Positions 1 through 5,874 of a DNA stretch of 8,652 bases are shown here, piece by piece. This DNA comes from 9FT-COMBO-53-11 sp040900215 (GTDB lineage: Bacteria; Patescibacteriota; WWE3; 9FT-COMBO-53-11), in contig JBBDZL010000004.1 in NCBI GenBank assembly GCA_040900215.1, forward strand, positions 1-8,652, written 5' to 3'. Each line of letters begins with the position of its first letter. Within the stretch, counting starts at the first letter, position 1. The position numbers and the translations under genes are program-made. The notes under the pieces were generated by a model. The model searched no databases. It saw only the letters and a program-made list of their open reading frames with translations, and had not been told where the DNA came from.

Positions 1-459
1 ACCGATGAGGAGGAGCGGGAGTTTTTTATCCGGCTGGAGAAGAAGGACCCCCGCCGAGTGGCGATCTATAAGAAAAACAACTTTAAGTTCCACGACGGCG
101 AAGACCCCCGGATTACCAAGGTCGGGCGGTTCATCCGCCGCTACAGCGTGGACGAATTGCCCCAATTTTTCAACGTTCTCAAGGGCGAGATGTCCCTCGT
201 CGGCCCTCGGGCCTACAAGCCCGACGAGCTAGAGTACAAACTCAAAGAATATCCGGAGAGCAAGAAGGATGTGGAAACCCTTCTTAAAGTTAAGCCCGGC
301 ATTACCGGCGTTTGGCAGGTGTCGGGACGAAGCGAATTGGATTTTCCCCAGCGGGCCCATCTGGACGCGGGCTACGCCCGCCGGCGCTCGCTGGTCGAGG
401 ATTTTAAGATCATTCTCAAAACCCCTTGGGCGATGATCGCCGGAAAAGGAGCCTACTGA
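1..459 (+). CDS. Polyprenyl-phosphate sugar-phosphate transferase (bacterial sugar transferase family), 5'-truncated
   Basis: Members of this family (monotopic phosphoglycosyl transferases, WcaJ/PglC type) move a sugar phosphate from a nucleotide sugar to undecaprenyl phosphate at the inner face of the membrane, the first step of capsule, exopolysaccharide or glycan assembly. The frame is open from base 1, so the gene starts upstream; the GTG at 58 is internal. The 152 visible residues hold the family core: VDELPQ (visible residues 50-55; its Asp-Glu pair is the catalytic dyad known from PglC), followed by FFNVLKGEMSLVGPRA, then KPGITGVWQVSGR and the usual C-terminal helix region ending TPWAMIAGKGAY. 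The N-terminal membrane part is missing. The stop is TGA at 457-459. The family is certain; the sugar substrate cannot be read from this fragment. Confidence 0.93.
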   Translation, partial: TDEEEREFFIRLEKKDPRRVAIYKKNNFKFHDGEDPRITKVGRFIRRYSVDELPQFFNVLKGEMSLVGPRAYKPDELEYKLKEYPESKKDVETLLKVKPGITGVWQVSGRSELDFPQRAHLDAGYARRRSLVEDFKIILKTPWAMIAGKGAY

Positions 460-472
460 CATGAAGTGTCAG

Positions 473-492
473 AAATCCTAAATCCTAAATCC
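473..492 (+). repeat. Heptanucleotide tandem repeat AAATCCT, about 2.9 copies
   Basis: AAATCCT occurs at 473-479 and 480-486, followed by AAATCC at 487-492. It lies just after the sugar transferase stop and has no coding role. Its reverse-complement type (TTTAGAA-like heptamers) appears on the far side of the same spacer at 551-578, so the two tracts form loose outer arms. Confidence 0.7.
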
Positions 493-536
493 GACCTTCG
501 ACTCCGCTCAGGTCGCCCTGAGCAAGGCTGAATGGG
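493..536. repeat. REP-like imperfect hairpin
   Basis: The core is a perfect 7-bp stem, GCTCAGG (506-512) and CCTGAGC (517-523), with a TCGC loop. The arms extend outward imperfectly, with about 13 of 20 positions matching, from CCTTCGAC on the left to GAATGGG on the right. It resembles the short CCTTCGACTC...GAGTCGAAGG palindromes scattered between genes in many bacteria (recognition from memory, not a search). No T-run follows, so it is not an obvious terminator. Confidence 0.5.
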
Positions 537-538
537 CG

Positions 539-560
539 AAATTCTAAACGTTTAGAATTT
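539..560. repeat. Perfect 22-bp palindrome
   Basis: AAATTCTAAAC (539-549) is the exact reverse complement of GTTTAGAATTT (550-560), with no spacer. Its right half is also the start of the heptamer tract that follows. It lies 40 bp before the DUF4012 gene start. It could be an operator or simply two heptamer repeats meeting head to head; the second seems more likely given the neighbours. Confidence 0.6.
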
Positions 561-578
561 AGAGCTTAGCGCTTAGAG
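551..578 (+). repeat. Heptanucleotide tandem repeat (T/C)TTAG(A/C)(A/G), four copies
   Basis: TTTAGAA (551-557), TTTAGAG (558-564), CTTAGCG (565-571) and CTTAGAG (572-578) run head to tail with a strict 7-bp period. On the other strand these read like the CTAAAT heptamers found at 473-492. A T-rich stretch with TATATT (584-589), a possible -10 element for the next gene, follows directly. Confidence 0.65.
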
Positions 579-600
579 TTTTTTATATTGCTATCCTTAG

Positions 601-2580
601 ATGATGGATTTCCTGAAGAGAACCGTTTCCAAATCGAAGCCGGTTTTTAAGGTTTCTCCTCCCGTCCGAATTCCCTTCCGGGCCCGCCGCCGGCGCTGGA
701 TTATTGCCGGCCTTTTGGTTCTGCTGCTTCTTTTGGTGGTCCTTCCGGCCGCCGCCGGGGCCTTCCTCTTCTTTCAAATCCAAAAGTTTCAGGCGCTGGG
801 GAGCGAGCTCAAAGCCGCGGTTGACCGGCAGGATCTTCCCCAGATCGAATCTTCATTGGCAGCGGTCGATTCCGAACTGGGAAAGACCGAAGCCGCCCTT
901 TCTTCGATGTTCGCTCTTCGGCTGGTTCCTGGGGTGGGGGATTACTACCGCGACGGAACGCACGCCCTCCAAGCGGTTCGGCTGGCGGTCGACACCGGGG
1001 CGGAAGTTGTTTCGGTACTGGAACCATATCAGGAAGCGTTGGGACTAGGTTCGGGCTTTGGCGACCAGATCACGGTCGAGCAGCGGCTGGGAAACTTGCT
1101 GGACACCCTCCCCTCGCTGGCGGACAAGCTGGATTTGGTTTGGAAGAATATCCCGCTGATCCAGAACGAGATGGCGGAGATCAATCCTCTCCGCTACCCG
1201 GAAGATTTCCGGGGAGCCAAGATCCGTTTTTGGCTGAGCGAAGGGCAAAAGGTTTTGGACGAAATCGAGCCGCTGGTACTGCGGGGGCGGGAGATTCTGG
1301 AGGTCGCTCCGGCTCTTCTGGGCGCGCCGAAGCGGACCTACTTGGTTCTCTTTCAGAATGCCGCCGAGCTGCGCCCGACCGGCGGGTTCATCACCGGATT
1401 TTCGCTGCTGACGGTCGATGAGGGGCGGGTGCTCGCCAATGATTTCCACAGCGGGGCCTACTTCGCCACCCATTATCCCCCCGAGCTGGGCTATTCTCCT
1501 CCCAAACCTTTGGGAAAATACCTGAACGTGGGGAAGTGGCATTTCCAAGACTCCAACTACTGGCCCGATTTCCCAACCACTGCCCAGACTATCACCGGGG
1601 TTTGGGCGAAGTCGAAGCTGCCAAAGATCTCGGGGGTGGTCGCAATCAACACTGATATCGCCGCCGATTTGCTGAACCTGACCGGACCAGTGAAGATCCC
1701 GGGGTACGATCTTGATCTTGCTAATTTCAACCTTCCCAAGGACTGCCGGGGCGGAGGACGGAACTTTACCAGCGGGAACCTGATCTGCCGGCTGGAGTAC
1801 TACGTCGAGAAGGTCGCCAAGGGCAAGGGGACCGAAGCCCGCAAGGTGATCCTGGACCTGATCTCCGACGCCGTCATCAAAAAAATCTCGACCGCTTCGG
1901 CCGAGATTTGGCCTCGGCTGGTGGATTTCATTTTCAAACATCTTCAGCAGAAAAACCTGATGATCTACGCCCCGGCGGAGAAGGAGCAGGCGCTGATCGC
2001 GGGACTGGGCTACGCGGGGGAGGTGCGGGAGTCCGCCGGCGATTATCTTTACGTCAACGACAGCAACTTCGGAGGGCTCAAGACCAATCTCTACATGACT
2101 GAAGAGATTGAACAATCTCTCTCCAAACTGGAAGACGGCACTTGGCGCAAGACGCTGAAGCTCAAATACTACAACCCCGAGCCCTACGACGGCTGGCTCT
2201 CAGGTTACTACAAGGATTTTGTCCGGATTTACGTCCCGCAAGGATCAAAGCTGGTTTCGGTCGCCGGGGCCTCTCAGATTTGGACCTACGCCAACGACTG
2301 GTCGACAACGATCCAAAATCCGGCCGGTTGGAAGGAGAACGGCCGGACGGTCTTCGGCGCTTACTTTACCCTAGCGCCTCAAAAGGAGCACGTGTTGACC
2401 TTTGTCTACGATCTGCCGTCCTCCGTCGCCAAGGCTATGGAGGATGCTAGCGGATACCAACTTTTACTCCAGAAGCAGAGCGGGACAAATATAGGTCTTG
2501 CGAAGGTCCAGATTGGTGATACGCTGAAATCGGTTGACCTCACTGCCGATCAAGAAATTACAATTTCCCTAGAGAGGTAA
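601..2580 (+). CDS. Membrane-anchored DUF4012 domain protein
   Basis: This 659-residue protein belongs to the DUF4012 family, whose function is not established; members are often encoded near exopolysaccharide genes. A basic N-terminal segment (RARRRR, 27-32) is followed by one strong hydrophobic helix (about 33-59), so the rest is probably outside the membrane. An alpha-helical stretch (about 60-240) leads into the diagnostic core, YLVLFQNAAELRPTGGF (247-263), then DSNYWPDFPTTAQ (317-329) and a DLLNLTGPV segment (356-364). Cys382 and Cys396 could form a disulfide. The C-terminal third looks beta-rich. Two adjacent ATGs (601, 604) could start it; neither has a Shine-Dalgarno sequence, and TATATT at 584-589 would allow a leaderless or very short leader transcript. 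The sugar transferase upstream suggests an envelope role, but that is inference from position only. Confidence 0.88.
   Translation: MMDFLKRTVSKSKPVFKVSPPVRIPFRARRRRWIIAGLLVLLLLLVVLPAAAGAFLFFQIQKFQALGSELKAAVDRQDLPQIESSLAAVDSELGKTEAALSSMFALRLVPGVGDYYRDGTHALQAVRLAVDTGAEVVSVLEPYQEALGLGSGFGDQITVEQRLGNLLDTLPSLADKLDLVWKNIPLIQNEMAEINPLRYPEDFRGAKIRFWLSEGQKVLDEIEPLVLRGREILEVAPALLGAPKRTYLVLFQNAAELRPTGGFITGFSLLTVDEGRVLANDFHSGAYFATHYPPELGYSPPKPLGKYLNVGKWHFQDSNYWPDFPTTAQTITGVWAKSKLPKISGVVAINTDIAADLLNLTGPVKIPGYDLDLANFNLPKDCRGGGRNFTSGNLICRLEYYVEKVAKGKGTEARKVILDLISDAVIKKISTASAEIWPRLVDFIFKHLQQKNLMIYAPAEKEQALIAGLGYAGEVRESAGDYLYVNDSNFGGLKTNLYMTEEIEQSLSKLEDGTWRKTLKLKYYNPEPYDGWLSGYYKDFVRIYVPQGSKLVSVAGASQIWTYANDWSTTIQNPAGWKENGRTVFGAYFTLAPQKEHVLTFVYDLPSSVAKAMEDASGYQLLLQKQSGTNIGLAKVQIGDTLKSVDLTADQEITISLER
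2534..2564 (+). promoter_or_regulatory. Possible internal promoter for recO-glyS
   Basis: TTGACC (2534-2539) and TACAAT (2559-2564) resemble -35 and -10 hexamers, but the 19-nt spacer is longer than ideal. They lie in the last codons of the DUF4012 gene, 50 nt before the recO start. This is a weak match that could arise by chance. Confidence 0.25.
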
Positions 2581-2613
2581 CCGCGTACTAGTCTTTAAAA
2601 GCTGTCTGTCCCT

Positions 2614-3375
2614 ATGCCGACCTACCGAGAAGAAGGAATCATCATCCGCAAGAAAGACTACGGCGAAGCCGACAAGATCTTAACTATCTACACCCGCGAC
2701 CGGGGGAGAGTAACCGCTTTCGCTCCCGGCGCCCGCCGGATCACTTCCCGCAAAGCTTCTTCCACCGAACTTTTTACCCACGGCATCTATTTTCTTTCGC
2801 AAGGAAAGGAAATGGATACGATTACCGAGAGTGAGGTTTTAAACTCTTTTTATCCGCTCCGCGACGACCTGACCAAAGCGGCGCTAGCCTTCTATCTGGC
2901 GGAGGTCCTGGGATATCTCGTTACCGAGAATCAGCCGAATTACCCGGTCTATCGGCTTTTCCTGGAATCGATTTCCCTACTTTCCCGCGCCAAAAGGCGC
3001 CACGAGCTCTGGATCAGGGCCTTTGAGATCAAGGCGCTCTCCCAGCTGGGGTTTGGGCCGGAGCTCTTTCAGTGCGCCCGCTGTACCAATCCGCTTTCGG
3101 CCGAGAAATACTTTCAGGCCGGGCACGGGGGAATGGTTTGCCGAGAGTGCTTCGAAGACGGGATGATGCTGACCGAAGACCAGCTTCTCTTTGTACGTGA
3201 TCTTCACCGCCTGAACTGGAACGAACTCTCTCGGCTGCGCTTTGAAGACCATCATCTTGCTGATGCCGAGAAGATTCTCGGTTATTATTTGCGAGAGGTT
3301 CTGGAAAAAGAACTCTCGACGACGGACTTTGTTAAGCTCGCTCGGCAGGAACTGCCGGCGGCGGTAACCGTCTAA
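2614..3375 (+). CDS. recO: DNA repair protein RecO
   Basis: RecO helps load RecA on single-stranded DNA in the RecFOR recombination pathway and anneals complementary strands. The 253-residue length is normal. The N-terminal OB fold is recognisable by EEGIIIRKKDYGEADKILTIY (from residue 6) and the RGRVTAFAPGARR segment (30-42). A helical middle is followed by a zinc-binding motif, CARC (154-157) and CREC (176-179), that is C-X2-C-X18-C-X2-C, typical of RecO. The ATG at 2614 gives the standard N-terminus but has no Shine-Dalgarno sequence. The gene sits 33 bp after the DUF4012 gene and 29 bp before glyS, so the three probably share a transcript. Confidence 0.95.
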   Translation: MPTYREEGIIIRKKDYGEADKILTIYTRDRGRVTAFAPGARRITSRKASSTELFTHGIYFLSQGKEMDTITESEVLNSFYPLRDDLTKAALAFYLAEVLGYLVTENQPNYPVYRLFLESISLLSRAKRRHELWIRAFEIKALSQLGFGPELFQCARCTNPLSAEKYFQAGHGGMVCRECFEDGMMLTEDQLLFVRDLHRLNWNELSRLRFEDHHLADAEKILGYYLREVLEKELSTTDFVKLARQELPAAVTV

Positions 3376-3404
3376 CCTCGCTACTTCTGTTATTCTATCT
3401 ATTG

Positions 3405-4697
3405 ATGCTCCCGGAAGTTTTTGAAAAGGTTACTGCCCTTTGCAAGCGGCGCGGGTTTGTTTATCCTTCCTCCGAAATCTATGGCGGCCTCTCCGGTTTT
3501 TGGGATTTCGGGCCGTTGGGAGTGGAACTCAAGAACAATGTTAAAGCGGCTTGGTGGGGGAGAGTCGTTCACGGCCGGGAAGATGTAGCCGGTTTGGATT
3601 CGGCGATTATCTATAACCCCAAAGTTTGGGAAGCATCCGGCCACACCAAGTTTATGACCGATCTTTTGGTGGAATGTAAAAAATGCCATCACCGATTTCG
3701 AGTCGATCAGTTAAAAGGGGAGTGCCCAAACTGTAAGGGTAAAGAATTTACCGAGCCCCGTCCCTTCAATGTGATGTTCAAAACTTACGTCGGTCCGGTC
3801 GAGAGCGAAGCGGGATTAGCTTATCTGCGACCGGAAACGGCGCAGGGGATTTTCATCAATTTTGAGAACATTGTCAACACTACTCGCCTCAAGCTTCCCT
3901 TTGGGATTGCCCAGATCGGCAAGGCCTTCCGCAATGAAATCACCACCGGCAATTTTATCTTTCGCTCTCGGGAATTCGAACAGGCCGAGCTGGAATGGTT
4001 CTGCCTTCCCAAAGAAGCGGAGAAGTGGTTCAAGTATTGGCAGAAGGAGCGGGCGAGCTGGTACGGCGAGCTGGGAATGAAGAAAGAGAACCTTAAGTTC
4101 CGAGAGCATGAAGATAAGGAGCGGGCCCATTACGCCGTGACGGCTTTTGATATCGAATACCAATTCCCCTGGGGTTGGGGGGAGCTGGAGGGAATCGCTA
4201 ATCGTTCCGATTATGACCTGAAGGCCCACGGCCTCAAATATCATGATGAGGAAAGCGGGGAAGAGCTGGTGCCGTTCGTGGTTGAGCCGTCGGTTGGGAT
4301 TGAGCGTTCGGCTTTCGCTTTCCTGCTGGACGCTTACACCGAAGAAGGGGAGGGAGACAAGAAGCGGATTGTTCTCAAGCTTCATCCCAAACTGGCGCCT
4401 TATAAAGTGGCCGTTTTTCCGCTGGTGGCGAACAAGCCCGAGCTGGTTAAGAAAGCCCGGGAGGTTTACAAAGAGTTAAAAGTTAACGGTTCACAGTTGA
4501 CAGTAGCGTGGGACGACCGGGGCAACATCGGCAAGCGCTATTTCGCTCAAGACGAGATCGGGACTCCCTGGTGCGTTACGGCCGACTACCAAACTTTGGA
4601 GGACAGCACCGTGACCGTTCGGGATCGAGACACCACTAAGCAAGAGAGAATCAAAACCGCCGATCTTCCCTCCCACTTCCTCCAAAAACTCTCCTGA
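3405..4697 (+). CDS. glyS: Glycyl-tRNA synthetase, alpha2 (single-chain) type
   Basis: This enzyme charges tRNA-Gly with glycine in the cytoplasm. It is the homodimeric single-chain class II form, shared with archaea, eukaryotes and some bacteria, not the alpha2beta2 form of E. coli. At 430 residues it is compact. Motif 1 lies around GGLSGFWDFGPLGVELKNN (27-45). A zinc-ribbon-like insert has CKKC (91-94) and CPNC (107-110). Motif 2 is GKAFRNE...FRSREFEQAELEWF (172-199), and motif 3 is EPSVGIERSAFAF (294-306). The anticodon-binding domain begins near 330 and includes DDRGNIGKRYFAQDEIGTPWCV (370-391). I chose ATG 3405 over TTG 3402, one codon upstream, because ATG gives the expected short N-terminus. 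No Shine-Dalgarno sequence is visible; TATTCT (3391-3396) could be a -10 close to the start. Nucleotides 4474-4504 within the gene are a heptamer repeat. Confidence 0.96.
   Translation: MLPEVFEKVTALCKRRGFVYPSSEIYGGLSGFWDFGPLGVELKNNVKAAWWGRVVHGREDVAGLDSAIIYNPKVWEASGHTKFMTDLLVECKKCHHRFRVDQLKGECPNCKGKEFTEPRPFNVMFKTYVGPVESEAGLAYLRPETAQGIFINFENIVNTTRLKLPFGIAQIGKAFRNEITTGNFIFRSREFEQAELEWFCLPKEAEKWFKYWQKERASWYGELGMKKENLKFREHEDKERAHYAVTAFDIEYQFPWGWGELEGIANRSDYDLKAHGLKYHDEESGEELVPFVVEPSVGIERSAFAFLLDAYTEEGEGDKKRIVLKLHPKLAPYKVAVFPLVANKPELVKKAREVYKELKVNGSQLTVAWDDRGNIGKRYFAQDEIGTPWCVTADYQTLEDSTVTVRDRDTTKQERIKTADLPSHFLQKLS
4474..4504 (+). repeat. Heptamer tandem repeat inside glyS
   Basis: AGTTAAA (4474-4480), AGTTAAC (4481-4487), GGTTCAC (4488-4494) and AGTTGAC (4495-4501), then AGT, follow with a strict 7-bp period. 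It is read as coding sequence, giving roughly ELKVNGSQLTV (residues 357-367) in the anticodon-binding domain. Similar GTTAAC/GTTCAC heptamers are familiar as intergenic repeats in other genomes (recollection, not a search). Confidence 0.6.
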
Positions 4698-4782
4698 CCT
4701 AAGTCGCTTTATTGAGATCACGTGAGGGTACGTTCTTGTTAAAGGAGCTTCTATTAGTAGGATTTTGAAGTAGGGTAGGGTA

Positions 4783-4811
4783 TTGACTATTTCTTTAATT
4801 ATTTAAATAAT
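4783..4811 (+). promoter_or_regulatory. Promoter of the TrpR-like gene
   Basis: TTGACT (4783-4788) and AATAAT (4806-4811) match the -35 and -10 consensus at 5 of 6 positions each, with an ideal 17-nt spacer. The predicted transcription start is near 4818, only about 4 nt before the GTG at 4822. The message would therefore be almost leaderless, which supports that GTG as the start codon. Confidence 0.6.
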
Positions 4812-4816
4812 TAAAG
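4793..4816. promoter_or_regulatory. Perfect 24-bp palindrome, candidate operator
   Basis: CTTTAATTATTT (4793-4804) is the exact reverse complement of the next 12 bases (4805-4816), with no spacer or mismatch. It covers most of the promoter spacer, the whole -10 element and the bases up to just before the predicted transcription start. A protein bound there would block transcription. The gene it precedes encodes a DNA-binding protein, so autoregulation is the simplest reading; this is inference. Confidence 0.55.
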
Positions 4817-4821
4817 TTAAG

Positions 4822-5226
4822 GTGGCACAAGTTTCTAAAAGGAGGATGAAGCCTTGGATCGAAAAACAGATATACGAATTGTTTTGGGAATCGCTGACCG
4901 GTCTAAAGAAACCTAAGGAAGTGGAAGAGTTTTATCTCGACCTTCTCACTTATACCGAGAAAATCGTACTTGCCAAACGGCTGGCGATTGCGATGCTGCT
5001 GGTGCGCGGCTTAGGTTACGACGAGATAAAAGAGATTTTGAAGGTCAGCGATCCGACCATTACTCGAGTTCGGAATCAGCTTCGGTCCGGCAGCGGCTTT
5101 TCGCATCTGGCGCAGCGGTTGGCCAATCGGGATTTTTGGCGGGAGTTTGTCGAGGATTTTGAAAAGCTGACGGCGATGTATCCGCGGCGGAAGAAGCGTT
5201 ATCCCAAGTTTCCCTTTAATGTCTAG
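4822..5226 (+). CDS. TrpR-like helix-turn-helix protein (YerC/YecD family)
   Basis: This 134-residue protein resembles the Trp repressor superfamily, in the YerC/YecD branch whose ligand and targets are largely unknown. A helical N-terminal region (about 13-45) leads to LAKRLAIAMLLVRGLGYDEI (50-69), a TrpR-family-type helix, and a helix-turn-helix around 64-87 (EILKVSDPTITRVRNQL), where the last helix would read DNA. The C-terminal tail is basic (PRRKKRYPKF). I chose GTG 4822 because the promoter predicts transcription starting about 4 nt upstream and the MAQVSK N-terminus fits related proteins. The alternative ATG 4846 follows AGGAGG (4840-4845) with no spacing, which is too close for ribosome binding. 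No tryptophan genes are in view, so tryptophan regulation should not be assumed. Confidence 0.85.
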   Translation: MAQVSKRRMKPWIEKQIYELFWESLTGLKKPKEVEEFYLDLLTYTEKIVLAKRLAIAMLLVRGLGYDEIKEILKVSDPTITRVRNQLRSGSGFSHLAQRLANRDFWREFVEDFEKLTAMYPRRKKRYPKFPFNV

Positions 5227-5229
5227 ATA

Positions 5230-5246
5230 GCCCGCCTTTGGCGGGC
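5230..5246 (+). terminator. GC-rich hairpin after the TrpR-like gene
   Basis: GCCCGCC (5230-5236) and GGCGGGC (5240-5246) form a perfect 7-bp stem with a TTT loop, 4 bp after the stop codon. The position suits a terminator, but the sequence after it (GTCCTATTG) lacks a T-run, so intrinsic termination is uncertain. It may instead protect the 3' end of the message or be a dispersed repeat. Confidence 0.4.
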
Positions 5247-5256
5247 GTCCTATTGA

Positions 5257-5273
5257 TATCTCCTTCGGAGATA
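5257..5273. repeat. Second hairpin, 7-bp stem
   Basis: TATCTCC (5257-5263) pairs with GGAGATA (5267-5273) around a TTC loop. It lies 10 bp after the GC-rich hairpin and is followed at once by a third hairpin. No T-run follows. Confidence 0.45.
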
Positions 5274-5301
5274 CAAGAGTGCCCCTTTGTGTGCACTCTT
5301 G
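5274..5301. repeat. Third hairpin, 9-bp stem overlapping the mraZ -35 element
   Basis: CAAGAGTGC (5274-5282) is the exact reverse complement of GCACTCTTG (5293-5301), with a 10-nt loop. Its last three bases are the first half of the TTGACA at 5299-5304. As an inverted repeat it could be a protein site at the promoter. As RNA it could help end transcription from upstream, with CCCTTTT a few bases later. Confidence 0.5.
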
Positions 5302-5328
5302 ACATCCCTTTTAAAAATGCTCTAGAGT
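5299..5328 (+). promoter_or_regulatory. Promoter of the mraZ/dcw cluster
   Basis: TTGACA (5299-5304) is a perfect -35 consensus. TAGAGT (5323-5328) is a fair -10 with an 18-nt spacer, giving a start near 5335 and a leader of about 60 nt before mraZ. A second -10-like hexamer, TATAGT (5353-5358), has no good -35. Both lie within the AGTGG box array. Confidence 0.55.
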
Positions 5329-5360
5329 GGTGATTAGTGGAGAATAGTCCCATATAGTGG
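5326..5360 (+). promoter_or_regulatory. MraZ operator: four AGTGG-type boxes with 10-bp period
   Basis: AGTGG at 5326-5330, AGTGG at 5336-5340, the degenerate AGTCC at 5346-5350 and AGTGG at 5356-5360 are each separated by exactly 5 bp. Known MraZ operators are direct GTGG/TGGG-type repeats at the same 10-bp spacing in front of mraZ (E. coli, Mollicutes), where MraZ regulates its own operon. Box 1 overlaps the predicted -10 and box 2 the predicted transcription start, as expected for autorepression. Confidence 0.75.
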
Positions 5361-5394
5361 GGGACGTAAGTTTTCCTGCCCTTTAACAAAGATT

Positions 5395-5774
5395 ATGCTG
5401 ATCGGTGAATACCGTTATCGGGTAGGTTTAAAAAACCGGATTGCCTTGCCGAAAAAAATGCGGGAAGACCTGGGGCCGCGAGTGGTGGCAATGCGGGGTT
5501 ACGAAGGTTCGATCCTGGTGGTTTCTCAGAAAGGGTGGTCAAAGCTGGTGGAGGAGGTCCTCAATGGTCCGCTGACCAACCCCCAGGTGCGCGACACGGC
5601 CAGGTTTCTAATGGGCGGGGCGCACGAAATCGAGCCGGACGCCCAAGGCCGGTTCGTTCTGCCGCCCTCGCTGGTGGAGCACGCCGGCATTCGGGTGGGC
5701 CAAGAGGTGGTTTTTGCGGGGTTGGGTCGCTGGATTGAAATCTGGGCGGAGGGCCGTTGGGCCGCCCGCCTCAA
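5395..5774 (+). CDS. mraZ: Transcriptional regulator MraZ, 3' end lost in assembly gap
   Basis: MraZ is a ring-forming DNA-binding protein that regulates the dcw cluster, normally as its first gene. The visible 126 residues contain two AbrB-like swapped-hairpin repeats: repeat 1 around residues 5-50 (GLKNRIALPKKMRE) and repeat 2 around 77-121 (EIEPDAQGRFVLPPSLVEHAGI). The linking RFLMGGAHE segment is also typical. Repeat 1 has GLKNR where E. coli has DSKGR; repeat 2 keeps a DAQGR loop. Family members are about 140-150 residues long, so roughly 15-20 residues and the stop are in the gap. ATG 5395 gives the standard MLIGEY-type N-terminus; no Shine-Dalgarno sequence is visible. The box array in its promoter supports the identification. 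Confidence 0.93.
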
Positions 5775-5874
5775 NNNNNNNNNNNNNNNNNNNNNNNNNN
5801 NNNNNNNNNNNNNNNNNNNNNNNNNNNNNNNNNNNNNNNNNNNNNNNNNNNNNNNNNNNNNNNNNNNNNNNNNN
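5775..5874. other. Assembly gap of exactly 100 N
   Basis: The round length marks a scaffold gap with a placeholder size. The missing mraZ end (about 15-20 codons) and rsmH start (about 50 codons) need roughly 200 nt unless the genes overlap heavily, so the true gap is probably longer than 100. The frame happens to stay open across it, giving a spurious 405-codon fusion. Confidence 0.97.

Noticed and set aside
1045..2115. Long open frame on the minus strand opposite the DUF4012 gene
   Set aside because: Its translation shows no recognisable domain and it lies wholly inside a well-supported gene; it is a shadow of the codon pattern of the + strand.
3343..3357. Perfect hairpin CGGCAG-GAA-CTGCCG near the end of recO
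   Set aside because: It lies within coding sequence, has only a 6-bp stem and is not followed by a T-run, so it is probably chance in GC-rich DNA.
4718..4725. TCACGTGA palindrome after glyS, considered as terminator or operator
   Set aside because: It is only 8 bp with no loop, no T-run and no repeat nearby.
4840..4848. AGGAGG followed by ATG as the start of the TrpR-like gene
   Set aside because: There is no spacing between the motif and the ATG, and the promoter predicts a transcript starting just before GTG 4822.
5347..5365. GTCCC...GGGAC stem in the mraZ leader, considered as attenuator
   Set aside because: The 5-bp stem falls inside the box array and is better explained by the AGTCC and AGTGG boxes; no leader peptide or alternative stem was seen.
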